A stretch of DNA of 64,000 nt. Source: Pedobacter chinensis. Lineage in GTDB: Bacteria > Bacteroidota > Bacteroidia > Sphingobacteriales > Sphingobacteriaceae. Position 1 is the stretch's first letter; each line of letters opens with the position of its first letter. Below, piece after piece: positions 1 to 8,235 of the stretch. The stretch spans positions 620,001 to 684,000 of the forward strand of contig NZ_QPKV01000003.1 of the NCBI RefSeq assembly GCF_003339865.1, read 5' to 3'. The position numbers and the translations under genes are program-made. The notes below the pieces were generated by a model. That model saw only the letters and a program-made list of their open reading frames with translations. It did not search any database and was not told the origin of the DNA.

Positions 1-2
1 TA

Positions 3-644
3 ATGACCATTTGCCTGATTTTTTACTGTTCTGTAGCAATGGCACAGTTACAGTTTAAAACTGGTAAAGATGGTTTCAGTGCTTTTTTAAGAGAGAAGAC
101 GATTTATCCCCAATTTTCAAAAAACAATTGCATCCAGGGTACTGTAAACATCAGCTTTAAGTTAGATGAGCAGGGAAGAGTATATTCCTCAAGAGTAACC
201 AAAAGCATTTTAGGAGAATTGGATGAGGAAGCCTTAAGGCTTGTTCGCTTGAGTAGTGGCAAATGGAAAGTTCCAACGGGTTATGATACCACAATTGCTG
301 TAGTTGTGCCCGTTAATTTTAAACTCTCTGGCTTTAATTGTGAAGGGAAATCAAATTCAGAAATTCAAGATGCAATCCGAAGCTATCAAGCTGAAGAGGG
401 ATTGACTAACTCAGTGATTAATTTCTATAAAAATATTGATCAGGCTAAACCCGGACAGGAAGTACAGATTATTGCTATTAAAAATCAATTAGGAATAGAT
501 GATGAGTATTTACAATCCAGAATTGATAATGGGTTGAAAAAAATAAAACAAGGAGATAAACAAGGTGCTTGTGAAGATTTTTTATTTGTTAAACATATGG
601 GGAGTAGCTTAGCCGATCAATACCTATCTAAATACTGTAAATAA
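3..644 (+). CDS. TonB C-terminal domain protein, exported, possibly 5' truncated
   Basis: A predicted exported protein with a TonB_C-like module at about residues 30-110, where the pattern YP-x-N-x-QGT-x-F-x-LDEQG is visible. This domain normally contacts TonB-dependent receptors in the periplasm, but here there is no N-terminal transmembrane anchor or proline-rich spacer, so energy transduction is not implied. Residues 120-213 are hydrophilic and end in a TPR-like helix pair (KQGDKQGACEDF). The hydrophobic leader ends in AMA-Q, a plausible signal peptidase site, but has no positively charged n-region. The ATG lies at the very edge of the window, so the real start may be upstream. It is followed with no gap by the next gene. 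The same domain recurs at the other end of the window. Confidence 0.6.
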   Translation: MTICLIFYCSVAMAQLQFKTGKDGFSAFLREKTIYPQFSKNNCIQGTVNISFKLDEQGRVYSSRVTKSILGELDEEALRLVRLSSGKWKVPTGYDTTIAVVVPVNFKLSGFNCEGKSNSEIQDAIRSYQAEEGLTNSVINFYKNIDQAKPGQEVQIIAIKNQLGIDDEYLQSRIDNGLKKIKQGDKQGACEDFLFVKHMGSSLADQYLSKYCK

Positions 645-1037
645 ATGAGGAATACGGCCAGGTTTTTTGCACTTTTAGATTTAATCAGCATTGTTTTACT
701 GGCAAAACAATTTTGGGGAATCGTTACTCATTTAAACGAAATTCCTGATCAGGTGCTTTCTCAGGCAAGAGTAATTTTAACCCTGCCGCTATTTATCTCG
801 CTTTTTGTTTCCGCAACTGGTTTAATGTTATTTAAGAAATTTGGATTTATTACTTATTACATTCAATTCCCTTTTCGATTAATAGTTTGGGTATTTTCCA
901 TCGGTTTTATAACCTTTCTGCCAGAAGTTTTGAATTTAGGAAGCAGATGGTTTGATATACTGTTTAAAGCCTGTTTTATAGCCGAATTTTTCAGATTATA
1001 TTTTAGCATTCAAATCCATCGAAAAGAATTAAATTAA
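645..1037 (+). CDS. Small integral membrane protein, unknown function
   Basis: A 130-residue hydrophobic protein with about four membrane segments, near residues 8-28, 45-65, 70-97 and 108-125, and a basic C-terminus (HRKELN). Its ATG immediately follows the TAA of the upstream TonB_C gene, so the two are almost certainly co-transcribed and translationally coupled. It converges on the lipid kinase gene and overlaps its 3' end by four bases. I do not recognise a family. No catalytic motif is visible, so only the membrane location is supported. Confidence 0.7.
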   Translation: MRNTARFFALLDLISIVLLAKQFWGIVTHLNEIPDQVLSQARVILTLPLFISLFVSATGLMLFKKFGFITYYIQFPFRLIVWVFSIGFITFLPEVLNLGSRWFDILFKACFIAEFFRLYFSIQIHRKELN

Positions 1038-1888
1038 ACAATTACCGTGATTGCAGCAGGTAAAATCTTTGCTTTTACCGTATTAATCTTGCCAATATAC
1101 TCTCCATCAACTTGAAAATGAGCTTTATGCCTGGAAAAAATCTTCACTTCTGATGTTTGAAAAATCTCAATCTTTTCCGGATTAAAAGGAAGTTTCGTTA
1201 GCCATATTTTTAGTATTTCCAGATAGGAATAATCTTTTACCACAACGATTTCAAATAACTCATCATCAAGTTTTCCATCAGGATTGATTTTTAAGCCAGA
1301 ACCATACATTGTTGCATTAGCAATGGCAACCATCGCTGCAGCTGATTTAATGGTTTCTCCTTCCATCTTCAATTCTACCTGCATCCTTTTATGATTCCAC
1401 AATGCGTGCCATGTCGCTTTGGCATAACCCCACATTCCGCGTTCAGGAAGGGTATCAAATTTTTTAACTAAATAAGCATTAAATCCTAAATCGGATAAAT
1501 GAATGCATATTTCATCATTTAATTGAACCACATGAATTTTTTGAAGACTACCAGATTCCACTAAATCTAAAGCCAGTTCCAATTCTTTTGGTATCCCTAG
1601 TTCCTTAGCCATTCCGTTAGCAGAACCAGCGGGAATGATACCAATAGGTGTTTCCGTATTCAATAAACATTCTGCAACTAATTTTAAGGTTCCATCGCCA
1701 CCAACGGCAACCACCCGATCTGCCTTTACCTGATCAATTTTAGCTTTTATCTTATCCAACGAACAATCATCTGGTAATTCGAATAATTCTATTTCCACGT
1801 TCTTGCCTTTAAAATGTGTGGCGATCACTTCCTTTAAATTAATATTGTGATTACCAGAACCTGGATTGATGATGAATAGTAGTTTCAT
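1034..1888 (-). CDS. Diacylglycerol kinase / YegS-type lipid kinase family protein
   Basis: Soluble lipid kinase of the DAGK catalytic family, which transfers phosphate from ATP to diacylglycerol or a related lipid. The N-terminus carries NPGSGN (residues 8-13), the nucleotide-binding GGDGT is at 63-67, and a PAGSANG segment follows near residue 86, all hallmark positions for this family. The length of 284 residues is normal for the bacterial DgkB/YegS/BmrU group. The exact lipid substrate cannot be told from sequence. It is divergent from the App1-type phosphatase gene only 60 bp away, so a kinase and a candidate lipid phosphatase share one intergenic region. Confidence 0.88.
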   Translation of the reverse strand: MKLLFIINPGSGNHNINLKEVIATHFKGKNVEIELFELPDDCSLDKIKAKIDQVKADRVVAVGGDGTLKLVAECLLNTETPIGIIPAGSANGMAKELGIPKELELALDLVESGSLQKIHVVQLNDEICIHLSDLGFNAYLVKKFDTLPERGMWGYAKATWHALWNHKRMQVELKMEGETIKSAAAMVAIANATMYGSGLKINPDGKLDDELFEIVVVKDYSYLEILKIWLTKLPFNPEKIEIFQTSEVKIFSRHKAHFQVDGEYIGKINTVKAKILPAAITVIV

Positions 1889-1948
1889 GTTTTAACCTTA
1901 AATGGCTTACATCACAAACAACTTTTAATTAACTCTGTTTTAAGAACA

Positions 1949-2920
1949 ATGAATAAATCAGTAAGCGTAAAAATTTACCATGGCTATGGGCACAAACATA
2001 ATTTAGTGGTGTATGGTCATGTTTTCAAACGCAAGGCTAAAACAACACAAATTTATAGCAACAATATTTTTGTTAATATCGTTCATCTTTTTAAGCTTTT
2101 CATTCTTCAACCCTATCCTTTTGTAAGAGTCAGGTTGCAATTTTTTGATCAGACTATTTATAACAAAACCGAACAAGATGGTTTTTTTAAATTTGAATGG
2201 GAGGCAGAACAAGATGTATCGGCAGGTTGGCATTTTGTAAAGGTGGAGGCGGTTAATGAAGAAGGCGAAGTTTTAAGCTCGGGGGAAGGCAAGATTTATG
2301 TGCCCCATATTACACAATATGCTTTTATTTCTGATGTTGATGATACCGTTATGGTTTCTCATTCTGCTACAATAGGGCGCAGATTGAGAGAGCTTTTTAT
2401 TAAAAATCCCCATACCCGAAAAACATTTCCCGATGCAGCAAGTCACTATCAACAACTTGCATTGTCGCATACTGATCACGCTCAACCTAATCCTTTTTTT
2501 TATGTAAGCAGCAGCGAATGGAATCTGTATGATTATTTAATTGAAACTTTTAAGTTTAATAAATTGCCCGATGGTGCTTTTCTGCTCAACACTTTAAAGC
2601 ACTGGAAAGATTTGGTTAAAACAGGAAAGACGGGTCATGAAGGAAAGCTGCTTCGGGTAATGCGAATTCTGGATGCTTTTCCAAATCAAAAATTCGTGTT
2701 TTTTGGCGATAATTCTCAGCAAGATCCGGCAATTTATTCAGCGATAGTAGAGAAATATCCGCAGAATATTGAGGCGGTATACATTCGGAACATTCGCCCG
2801 GAAAAGGAAGAGGAAACTCAAAACTTATTGCAAAAGATCGAAAACAAAAATGTTAAAGCTTGTTTGTTTAAAGATAGTGCAGAAGCGATTAATCACTCAA
2901 AAACGATTGGGTTGATTTAG
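1949..2920 (+). CDS. App1 family phosphatase domain protein (DUF2183)
   Basis: A protein with a C-terminal HAD-like phosphatase domain of the App1/DUF2183 type. The segment FISDVDDTV puts the DxDxT catalytic motif at residues 129-133, and a later FFGDNSQQDP segment supplies the acidic HAD motif. Fungal App1 is a phosphatidate phosphatase; the activity of bacterial homologues is inferred from that. Residues 1-120 look like a beta-rich accessory domain. There is no signal peptide, so it is probably cytoplasmic. It is divergent from the lipid kinase, which suggests a shared role in lipid phosphate turnover, although no regulator is visible. Confidence 0.8.
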   Translation: MNKSVSVKIYHGYGHKHNLVVYGHVFKRKAKTTQIYSNNIFVNIVHLFKLFILQPYPFVRVRLQFFDQTIYNKTEQDGFFKFEWEAEQDVSAGWHFVKVEAVNEEGEVLSSGEGKIYVPHITQYAFISDVDDTVMVSHSATIGRRLRELFIKNPHTRKTFPDAASHYQQLALSHTDHAQPNPFFYVSSSEWNLYDYLIETFKFNKLPDGAFLLNTLKHWKDLVKTGKTGHEGKLLRVMRILDAFPNQKFVFFGDNSQQDPAIYSAIVEKYPQNIEAVYIRNIRPEKEEETQNLLQKIENKNVKACLFKDSAEAINHSKTIGLI

Positions 2921-2921
2921 T

Positions 2922-3290
2922 TTACGAAATTGATTTTCCAAAAGGTGTAAAAGCTAAATTCATTAATTTAAAATGCTGACGACCGAAGGGGATGCCCACA
3001 ATGGTAATGCAAAGTAGAATTCCGAAAAATAAATGCGTTAAAGCAATCCAGAAACCACCACAAAAAATCCATATTAAATTCATGATGGTAGAAAGGCAAC
3101 CTGTATTGGATGAGGTATCTGTAATTTTTACGCCGAACGGAGCTAAACCAACAATGGCAAACTTAAAACATTGAATGCCGAATGGAATACCTACAATGGT
3201 TAAACAAAGAATTAAACCACCAATAATATATTCGAAAAAGATAAAAACCCCGCCAAAAATAATCCAGATGATATTACCTAAAAAGTTCAT
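2922..3290 (-). CDS. YccF domain-containing membrane protein
   Basis: A 122-residue inner-membrane protein built from two copies of the same motif. The segment IVGIPFG occurs near residues 33-39 and again near 97-103, each after a long hydrophobic helix (IIWIIFGGVFIFF and LIWIFCGGFWIAL). This internal duplication is typical of YccF (DUF307) proteins, whose function is unknown. It is convergent with the App1-type gene, with stop codons almost touching. Confidence 0.85.
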   Translation of the reverse strand: MNFLGNIIWIIFGGVFIFFEYIIGGLILCLTIVGIPFGIQCFKFAIVGLAPFGVKITDTSSNTGCLSTIMNLIWIFCGGFWIALTHLFFGILLCITIVGIPFGRQHFKLMNLAFTPFGKSIS

Positions 3291-3382
3291 TTGAGTTTTA
3301 TCTTAAGATGATCAGTAAAGGAATTTGTTACGCAAAGATTTAAGCGCTTTGATGAAAAGCATGTGACGTGCATACACAAAAC

Positions 3383-3412
3383 AGATTGCTTCGTCATACT
3401 TCTTCGCAATGA
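3383..3412. repeat. REP-like dispersed palindromic repeat, copy 1 (diverged)
   Basis: The segment starts GATTGCTTCGT and ends CGCAATGAC, the two arms of the dispersed repeat also found at 11.5 kb and 14.1 kb. The middle here is longer and diverged. It lies between the YccF gene and the DUF1501 gene. Confidence 0.5.
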
Positions 3413-3499
3413 CTGCGCTCTAAAAAGTTTAAATATTGCGCCCATTAATGGTTTCAGGCGAAAACCTTTAAACTTAAAATAACCAGGATTCCAAAATTT

Positions 3500-4699
3500 T
3501 TAAATAAAATCTAAAGTGTTAAACTTTTTATTAAGGATGTCTGCATTATTAACATCCAACCACTTATCTAAAATAGTTCCATAAACCTGCCTGAAATCAA
3601 GCTGATATTTCAAATCGCCTGTATCGAGGTCACTTAAATTAGGCGCAGCATTAAAAATTCCTTGTTTTTTTAACCTTCCACCAAAAATAAACATGTTATT
3701 AGCCGTTCCATGATCAGTTCCGTTACTTGCATTTTGTTCTACACGGCGACCAAATTCTGAGAAAGTAATCACCAGCGTATCTTCAAGTTTATTGTTGGTT
3801 TTTAAATCTTTTAAAAAAGCCGCCATTCCCTCACTGTATTGTTTAAGCAAATTGCCTTGCTGATTGATCTGGTTAACATGTGTATCAAAACCACTTAATG
3901 AAACATAGTAAACTCTTGTTTTTAATCCTGATGATATGAATTTAGAAACGGTTTTTAACTGATTAGCAAAACCACTCTGAGGATATGTGGATTTTGATTG
4001 ATAAATTTTTGAAGTGTTTTGAATATAACTGGCCGATGATTGGGTTTCGATCATTGTTTTGTACAAATAACCTAAATTATCTTCATCTAAATGTTCTTTA
4101 TCACTTTGCAACACGGCTTTAAAAAATGGATCGTTTGTGTTGCGGAACAGTGCTGCAGGATCTTTCAATGCAATCCCTTTTTTGGTTTGCCCTTTCATGG
4201 CCAAAGAAAGTGAATCATCAACCTCAATGGCTGTATAAGGGAATTTGCAGGTTTGGCAATTGCTATCCAGGTAACGGCCAATCCACCCGGTTGATAAAAA
4301 TTGATTGCTGTCGCTACCGGATTGCCAGATATCCATAGAACGGAAATGTGAACGATCAGGATTAGGATAGCCCACATCATTTATAATGGTCATCCAGCCT
4401 TGATCATAAATTTCCTGCAACGCTTTCATATTTGGGTTTAGGCCTTGCATATCGTTCAACTTAATTACCTCTTCTGGTTTGATAGCGATGTTTTTTCTTT
4501 TTTGGTAATAAATATCATTTCCGAATGGAATAACTGTATTTAACCCATCATTACCGCCAGAAAGCTGTACCACTACTAAATTTTTATATAGGCTTAGCTC
4601 ATCAAGCGCCATTGCCTCAAGCGGTTTCATAAAGGCTGGAACAAATAGCGACCCAGCTGCAACAAAGCCTGTATTTCTTAAAAAATTTCTTCTGTTCAT
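3500..4699 (-). CDS. DUF1501 domain-containing protein, Tat-type leader
   Basis: A 399-residue protein of the DUF1501 family, related to the alkaline-phosphatase/sulfatase superfamily. The N-terminus MNRRNFLRNTGFVAAGS is a twin-arginine-like leader. The core has VVQLSGGNDGLNTV near residue 43, an SHFRSMDIW segment, SGFDTHVNQ and a C-terminal FGRR-x-GTDHGTA-x-N block, all characteristic of the family. It is downstream of the DUF1800 gene by 50 bp. The two families very often occur as a pair in Bacteroidetes and Planctomycetes. The biochemical role is not established; export followed by a metal-dependent hydrolase-like activity is a guess. Confidence 0.9.
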   Translation of the reverse strand: MNRRNFLRNTGFVAAGSLFVPAFMKPLEAMALDELSLYKNLVVVQLSGGNDGLNTVIPFGNDIYYQKRKNIAIKPEEVIKLNDMQGLNPNMKALQEIYDQGWMTIINDVGYPNPDRSHFRSMDIWQSGSDSNQFLSTGWIGRYLDSNCQTCKFPYTAIEVDDSLSLAMKGQTKKGIALKDPAALFRNTNDPFFKAVLQSDKEHLDEDNLGYLYKTMIETQSSASYIQNTSKIYQSKSTYPQSGFANQLKTVSKFISSGLKTRVYYVSLSGFDTHVNQINQQGNLLKQYSEGMAAFLKDLKTNNKLEDTLVITFSEFGRRVEQNASNGTDHGTANNMFIFGGRLKKQGIFNAAPNLSDLDTGDLKYQLDFRQVYGTILDKWLDVNNADILNKKFNTLDFI

Positions 4700-4749
4700 C
4701 TTTTGATCTTTTTGATTGACAGTTAATTAATCAGATTCATTTGTTGATA

Positions 4750-6192
4750 TTAACAAAGTTGATATTCTGGCATGCTGGTAATTTCCACCGCTGTACTTCG
4801 TAACCCTTTATTATCACTAACCATTCTGGTTATTTTATCGTTTAATTTTGGCTGAAGTAAAAATTCAGTGAGTTGCAACGGTGTTAATCCTTTAGGTAAT
4901 GTATTCAGAAACTTCGGCCAATCTGCTTGTGCATTCACAAAAGATTTTGGCTTGGTATTAGTATTTGCGTTAGTAGTAGCCGTTCTGCTTAAAGCAATCA
5001 CAGCTTCATCTTCAGGATCTGCCTTACCACTGAAATCTATTTCCCCATCGTTCAAAACCAGTGATGGAATGCGCATTCTCAACATTAGTGAGGAACTGTC
5101 AATCCAGCTTTGCCCACCAGGCCAACCTGCAACGTTTGGTGGGTTGAATAAATATTGACCTAAACTACTTTGCAACTGAATAAGTACCAAAGGTTTATTG
5201 TAAGTGACAAAGAATTCGCGACTTAAACCAACTAAAAACTCAGCAGGTGATTTGATTTTCGTGCCTACATTTTCCGGATTATAAAACCAATCAGATGTAA
5301 ACAGTTTTTTCATCAATTCGCTGATATTATATTTGGAGTTGTAGAAATGATTTGCCAGTTCTTTTACGTGCGCCTCATTTGGGTTATCATTAACAAAAAA
5401 CTTATAAACTTTTCTGCTGATAAACTCGGCAGTTTCTGGTTTGTCCAAAATGATGTCAATAATGTTTTCTCCCTCGAAATTTCCAATCTTTCCGAAGAAG
5501 GTTTTGGTACCTTCATCGTGTAGGTTTTTCCTGAATATAAACGTGCCATCTTTATCGTACATCCATCCGGTAAACGATCGTGCTGATTCTTTAATATCCT
5601 GCTCTGTATAATTTCCTCTTCCAAGGGTAAAAAGTTCCATTAATTCCCGGGCAAAATTTTCATTTGGTTTTCCTTTTCTGTTTTGCTGGTTATTAAGATA
5701 TTGTAACATTGCCGGAGACTTGGAAACTTCAACCAAAAGTGTTTTAAAGCTCCCAAGACCATGCTGCCTTTGTATGTTGTTTAATTGTTGTGCATACATT
5801 GGGTTATTACTCCTACAGGCAAAATGGCCATGCCAAAAAAGCGTCATTTTCTCCCTTAAAGGGGTTTCAGTATTGATCATTTGGTTTATCCAGGCAATAT
5901 TCAGATTGCGGCTCATTTCATTCCGCATCCGGACAATTTCCTGTCGCATTTTCTTTTCCTCATCATCCAATTCTTTTTTAGCATTGAGAGCTGTCTGAAC
6001 CAATAGTTGACGTTTTGATTCCGTAGTATCAACTAAAGTAATGGCATCATCTTTTTTAGGTTCTTTCAATAAGTCATCAACAACCTTATTGAGATTTTTC
6101 CTGCTTAATTTATTGAGATCAGAATAAGAAATGCCGAAACCTGCTCTGTTATAAAGATGCTTTACTTTTATGAAATTATCTTTTGCATTCAT
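4750..6192 (-). CDS. DUF1800 domain-containing protein
   Basis: A 480-residue DUF1800 family protein of unknown function. The signature blocks are visible: HLYNRAGFG at the N-terminus, MTLFWHGHFAC, NPNENFARELMELFTLG with YTEQDI, and the C-terminal PPNVAGWPGG. I use the ATG at 6190-6192 (MNAKDNF) because the only upstream alternative in frame is a TTG three codons earlier. It is first in a two-gene unit with the DUF1501 gene. No clear signal peptide is seen here, whereas the DUF1501 partner has a Tat-like leader. Confidence 0.9.
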   Translation of the reverse strand: MNAKDNFIKVKHLYNRAGFGISYSDLNKLSRKNLNKVVDDLLKEPKKDDAITLVDTTESKRQLLVQTALNAKKELDDEEKKMRQEIVRMRNEMSRNLNIAWINQMINTETPLREKMTLFWHGHFACRSNNPMYAQQLNNIQRQHGLGSFKTLLVEVSKSPAMLQYLNNQQNRKGKPNENFARELMELFTLGRGNYTEQDIKESARSFTGWMYDKDGTFIFRKNLHDEGTKTFFGKIGNFEGENIIDIILDKPETAEFISRKVYKFFVNDNPNEAHVKELANHFYNSKYNISELMKKLFTSDWFYNPENVGTKIKSPAEFLVGLSREFFVTYNKPLVLIQLQSSLGQYLFNPPNVAGWPGGQSWIDSSSLMLRMRIPSLVLNDGEIDFSGKADPEDEAVIALSRTATTNANTNTKPKSFVNAQADWPKFLNTLPKGLTPLQLTEFLLQPKLNDKITRMVSDNKGLRSTAVEITSMPEYQLC

Positions 6193-6265
6193 GATGAACA
6201 ATTTAACAGTATGACATTATTATAACGTTAAGGTTTAAATAATGTTTTCTTTGTTATTTTCGCCT

Positions 6266-6901
6266 ATGTTTTTTCAATTGCTTGATGATGACCTTCGTTT
6301 TCCTGACCCTAAACTAGCTGAAGAGGATGGCTTACTTGCTATTGGCGGCGATTTGAGTATGGAAAGATTGCTTAATGCCTATTCAAATGGCATATTTCCA
6401 TGGTTCAGTGAAGGCGAATCAATTTTATGGTATGCTCCACATCAACGTTGTGTAATTTATCCTGAAAAGATTAAAATCAGCAAAAGCATGAAGAAAATTT
6501 TGGCTGCTAATGCATTTGAGATCACAATAAATGAGGCTTTTAAGGATGTGATTTTAAATTGTGCAAATACGCCACGGAAAGATCAGGATGGAACCTGGAT
6601 AACTGATGATATGCAACAAGCTTACATCAATTTGCATCAACATGGTTTTGCCCATAGTATAGAGGTTTGGTTAAATGGAATTTTAGTAGGGGGCTTATAT
6701 GGTGTAAAAATCAATCGTGTTTTCTGTGGAGAAAGTATGTTTAGCCATGCAAGTAATGCCTCTAAAGCGGCATTGATATATCTAAGTAAACTAAATATTG
6801 ATTTGATTGATTGCCAATTGCCAAATGATCACTTAATGAGTTTAGGTGCAGAGATGATTGATAGTGAGCTTTACCTGCAAATTTTACAAAAACATCAATA
6901 A
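6266..6901 (+). CDS. aat: Leucyl/phenylalanyl-tRNA--protein transferase
   Basis: Aat transfers Leu or Phe from aminoacyl-tRNA to proteins with N-terminal Arg or Lys, marking them for ClpS-ClpAP degradation (N-end rule). The family's N-terminal block FPDPKLAEEDGLLAIGGDL and the core NGIFPWF, WYAPHQRCV and GGLYGV-x-FCGESMF are all present. I prefer the ATG at 6266 (MFFQLLDDD), giving 211 residues, over the in-frame ATG at 6242, because family members begin just before the FPDP block. A TATTTTCG at 6255-6262, one mismatch from the Bacteroidetes -7 box, would place transcription start almost on this ATG. A bidirectional hairpin follows the gene. Confidence 0.93.
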   Translation: MFFQLLDDDLRFPDPKLAEEDGLLAIGGDLSMERLLNAYSNGIFPWFSEGESILWYAPHQRCVIYPEKIKISKSMKKILAANAFEITINEAFKDVILNCANTPRKDQDGTWITDDMQQAYINLHQHGFAHSIEVWLNGILVGGLYGVKINRVFCGESMFSHASNASKAALIYLSKLNIDLIDCQLPNDHLMSLGAEMIDSELYLQILQKHQ

Positions 6902-6944
6902 TCTTAACAATATTTTTCAAGAGAGATGTATTCAGATAAATAAA

Positions 6945-6974
6945 AAAACCTGCAAAATTTAATTTGCAGGTTTT
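6945..6974. terminator. Bidirectional terminator between aat and the DUF1080 gene
   Basis: A perfect 12-bp inverted repeat (AAAACCTGCAAA with TTTGCAGGTTTT, six-base loop) with A and T tracts at its ends. It lies between two convergent genes and can serve both. Confidence 0.85.
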
Positions 6975-6982
6975 ATGGATAA

Positions 6983-7762
6983 TTATAATTCTCTTACCCA
7001 AATATTTCTGAAGCTAATTGGAGGGCTGGGATCTCCGTGATCTTGTAATTTTATAGATGCTGCACCATGTTTTTTATATTCGGGAGCACCAATCCATCTG
7101 GTTTCGCCCTTCAACACAAAATTATTTTGCAATAAAACACCATTTAAAAAGACAGTAACAGAAGCGGGTTTAGAAACAGAACCATCTTCATTGAAACGGG
7201 GAGCATTCCAGATGATATCGTAATATTGCCATTCGCCTGGTTTTTTGTTTGCATTGGCCAATGGAATACTTTGTTTATACACACTTCCTGTTTGTCCATT
7301 AACGTAAGTCTTGTTTTTATAAGCATCCATAATCTGAATTTCATAACCGTCGTCACCTGGTCCTGTTGATGCTAAAAATACACCACTATTTCCTCTGGCC
7401 TGGTCTGTTCCCGTGATATTGGCAGGTATTTTCCATTCCATGTGCAGTTGATAATCGGTAAACTTCTTATTGGTTTCTATATTCCCTGTACCTTTTTTAA
7501 CAGTAAAAAAGCCGTCATCAATTGTCCACGCAGCTGGCTTTGAGGGATCTTTAACCGAGTGCCATTCATCTAAATTTCTTCCGTTAAACAGCACAATTGC
7601 ATCTGAAGGAGCATCTTGTGGTAAATTTCCCGGAGTTACAATTTTAGGAACAGGCTCCCAGATCTCAGTTTTTGCTGCCTCTTTTGCCGGATCAGTTTTT
7701 TCCTGTGCAATTGCTGACATGCCAAATAATGTTGGAATAAGAAGTAATGCGTATTTGCTCAT
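6983..7762 (-). CDS. DUF1080 (3-keto-disaccharide hydrolase-like) family protein
   Basis: An exported 259-residue protein with a hydrophobic leader ending in AIAQ. The block IVLFNGRNLDEWHS near residue 54 and the concanavalin-like beta-sandwich segments (MEWKIPAN, GNSGVFL, YEIQIMD, GEWQYYDIIW) identify the DUF1080 family. Some members act as glycoside hydrolases on 3-keto-glucosides; many are uncharacterised. It is likely periplasmic or surface-exposed. It stands alone in the minus direction, with the terminator at 6945-6974 just downstream. Confidence 0.88.
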   Translation of the reverse strand: MSKYALLLIPTLFGMSAIAQEKTDPAKEAAKTEIWEPVPKIVTPGNLPQDAPSDAIVLFNGRNLDEWHSVKDPSKPAAWTIDDGFFTVKKGTGNIETNKKFTDYQLHMEWKIPANITGTDQARGNSGVFLASTGPGDDGYEIQIMDAYKNKTYVNGQTGSVYKQSIPLANANKKPGEWQYYDIIWNAPRFNEDGSVSKPASVTVFLNGVLLQNNFVLKGETRWIGAPEYKKHGAASIKLQDHGDPSPPISFRNIWVREL

Positions 7763-7830
7763 AATTTTTGATTAACTGCTTAAAGTTAACCAGTTTATTA
7801 AGAAATGAAAATTTCGTATTCAATTTATTA

Positions 7831-8142
7831 CTACAGATCTTCCACCAAATACGAATCTTTGATGATAATTTCATCAGGGGCTAATTCGTCCTGTTGTTCT
7901 GCCAGATCACGCATTGGGCAATAACCCGTTATGCCACGATATAATAAACCTGCGCCGATTGCTGCACCCGTTAATCCGATAACCGGATGAGAAAACAAAC
8001 TGGTAATACCTTTAACTAAAAGATATGTTCCAACTGCGCCAGAAAGTATACGTTCTGATCTTGAGGTATTTTGAAATAATTCAGGATATTTCCAGGCCTC
8101 TCTAACATTGTTAAGGGCTGTGTTTAAATTTTCATTTGTCAT
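7831..8142 (-). CDS. DUF2892 (YgaP-like transmembrane) domain protein
   Basis: A 103-residue protein whose central part, residues 24-70, has the DUF2892 pattern: an N-terminal SRSERILSG, a glycine-rich hairpin of two membrane helices (GAVGTYLLVKGI, GLTGAAIGAGLLYRGITG), then CPMRDLA. The C-terminal 25 residues are acidic. In other bacteria this domain is found alone or fused to rhodanese domains (YgaP). Here it stands alone. Function unknown. Confidence 0.8.
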   Translation of the reverse strand: MTNENLNTALNNVREAWKYPELFQNTSRSERILSGAVGTYLLVKGITSLFSHPVIGLTGAAIGAGLLYRGITGYCPMRDLAEQQDELAPDEIIIKDSYLVEDL

Positions 8143-8235
8143 ACTTGTATTTTATTAAAAATTCTATTGTATAACAAATTGATTATAATACAGTTTTAAT
8201 TAATGTTAAGAAAGGGATTCCAAAAATCACTTTAA

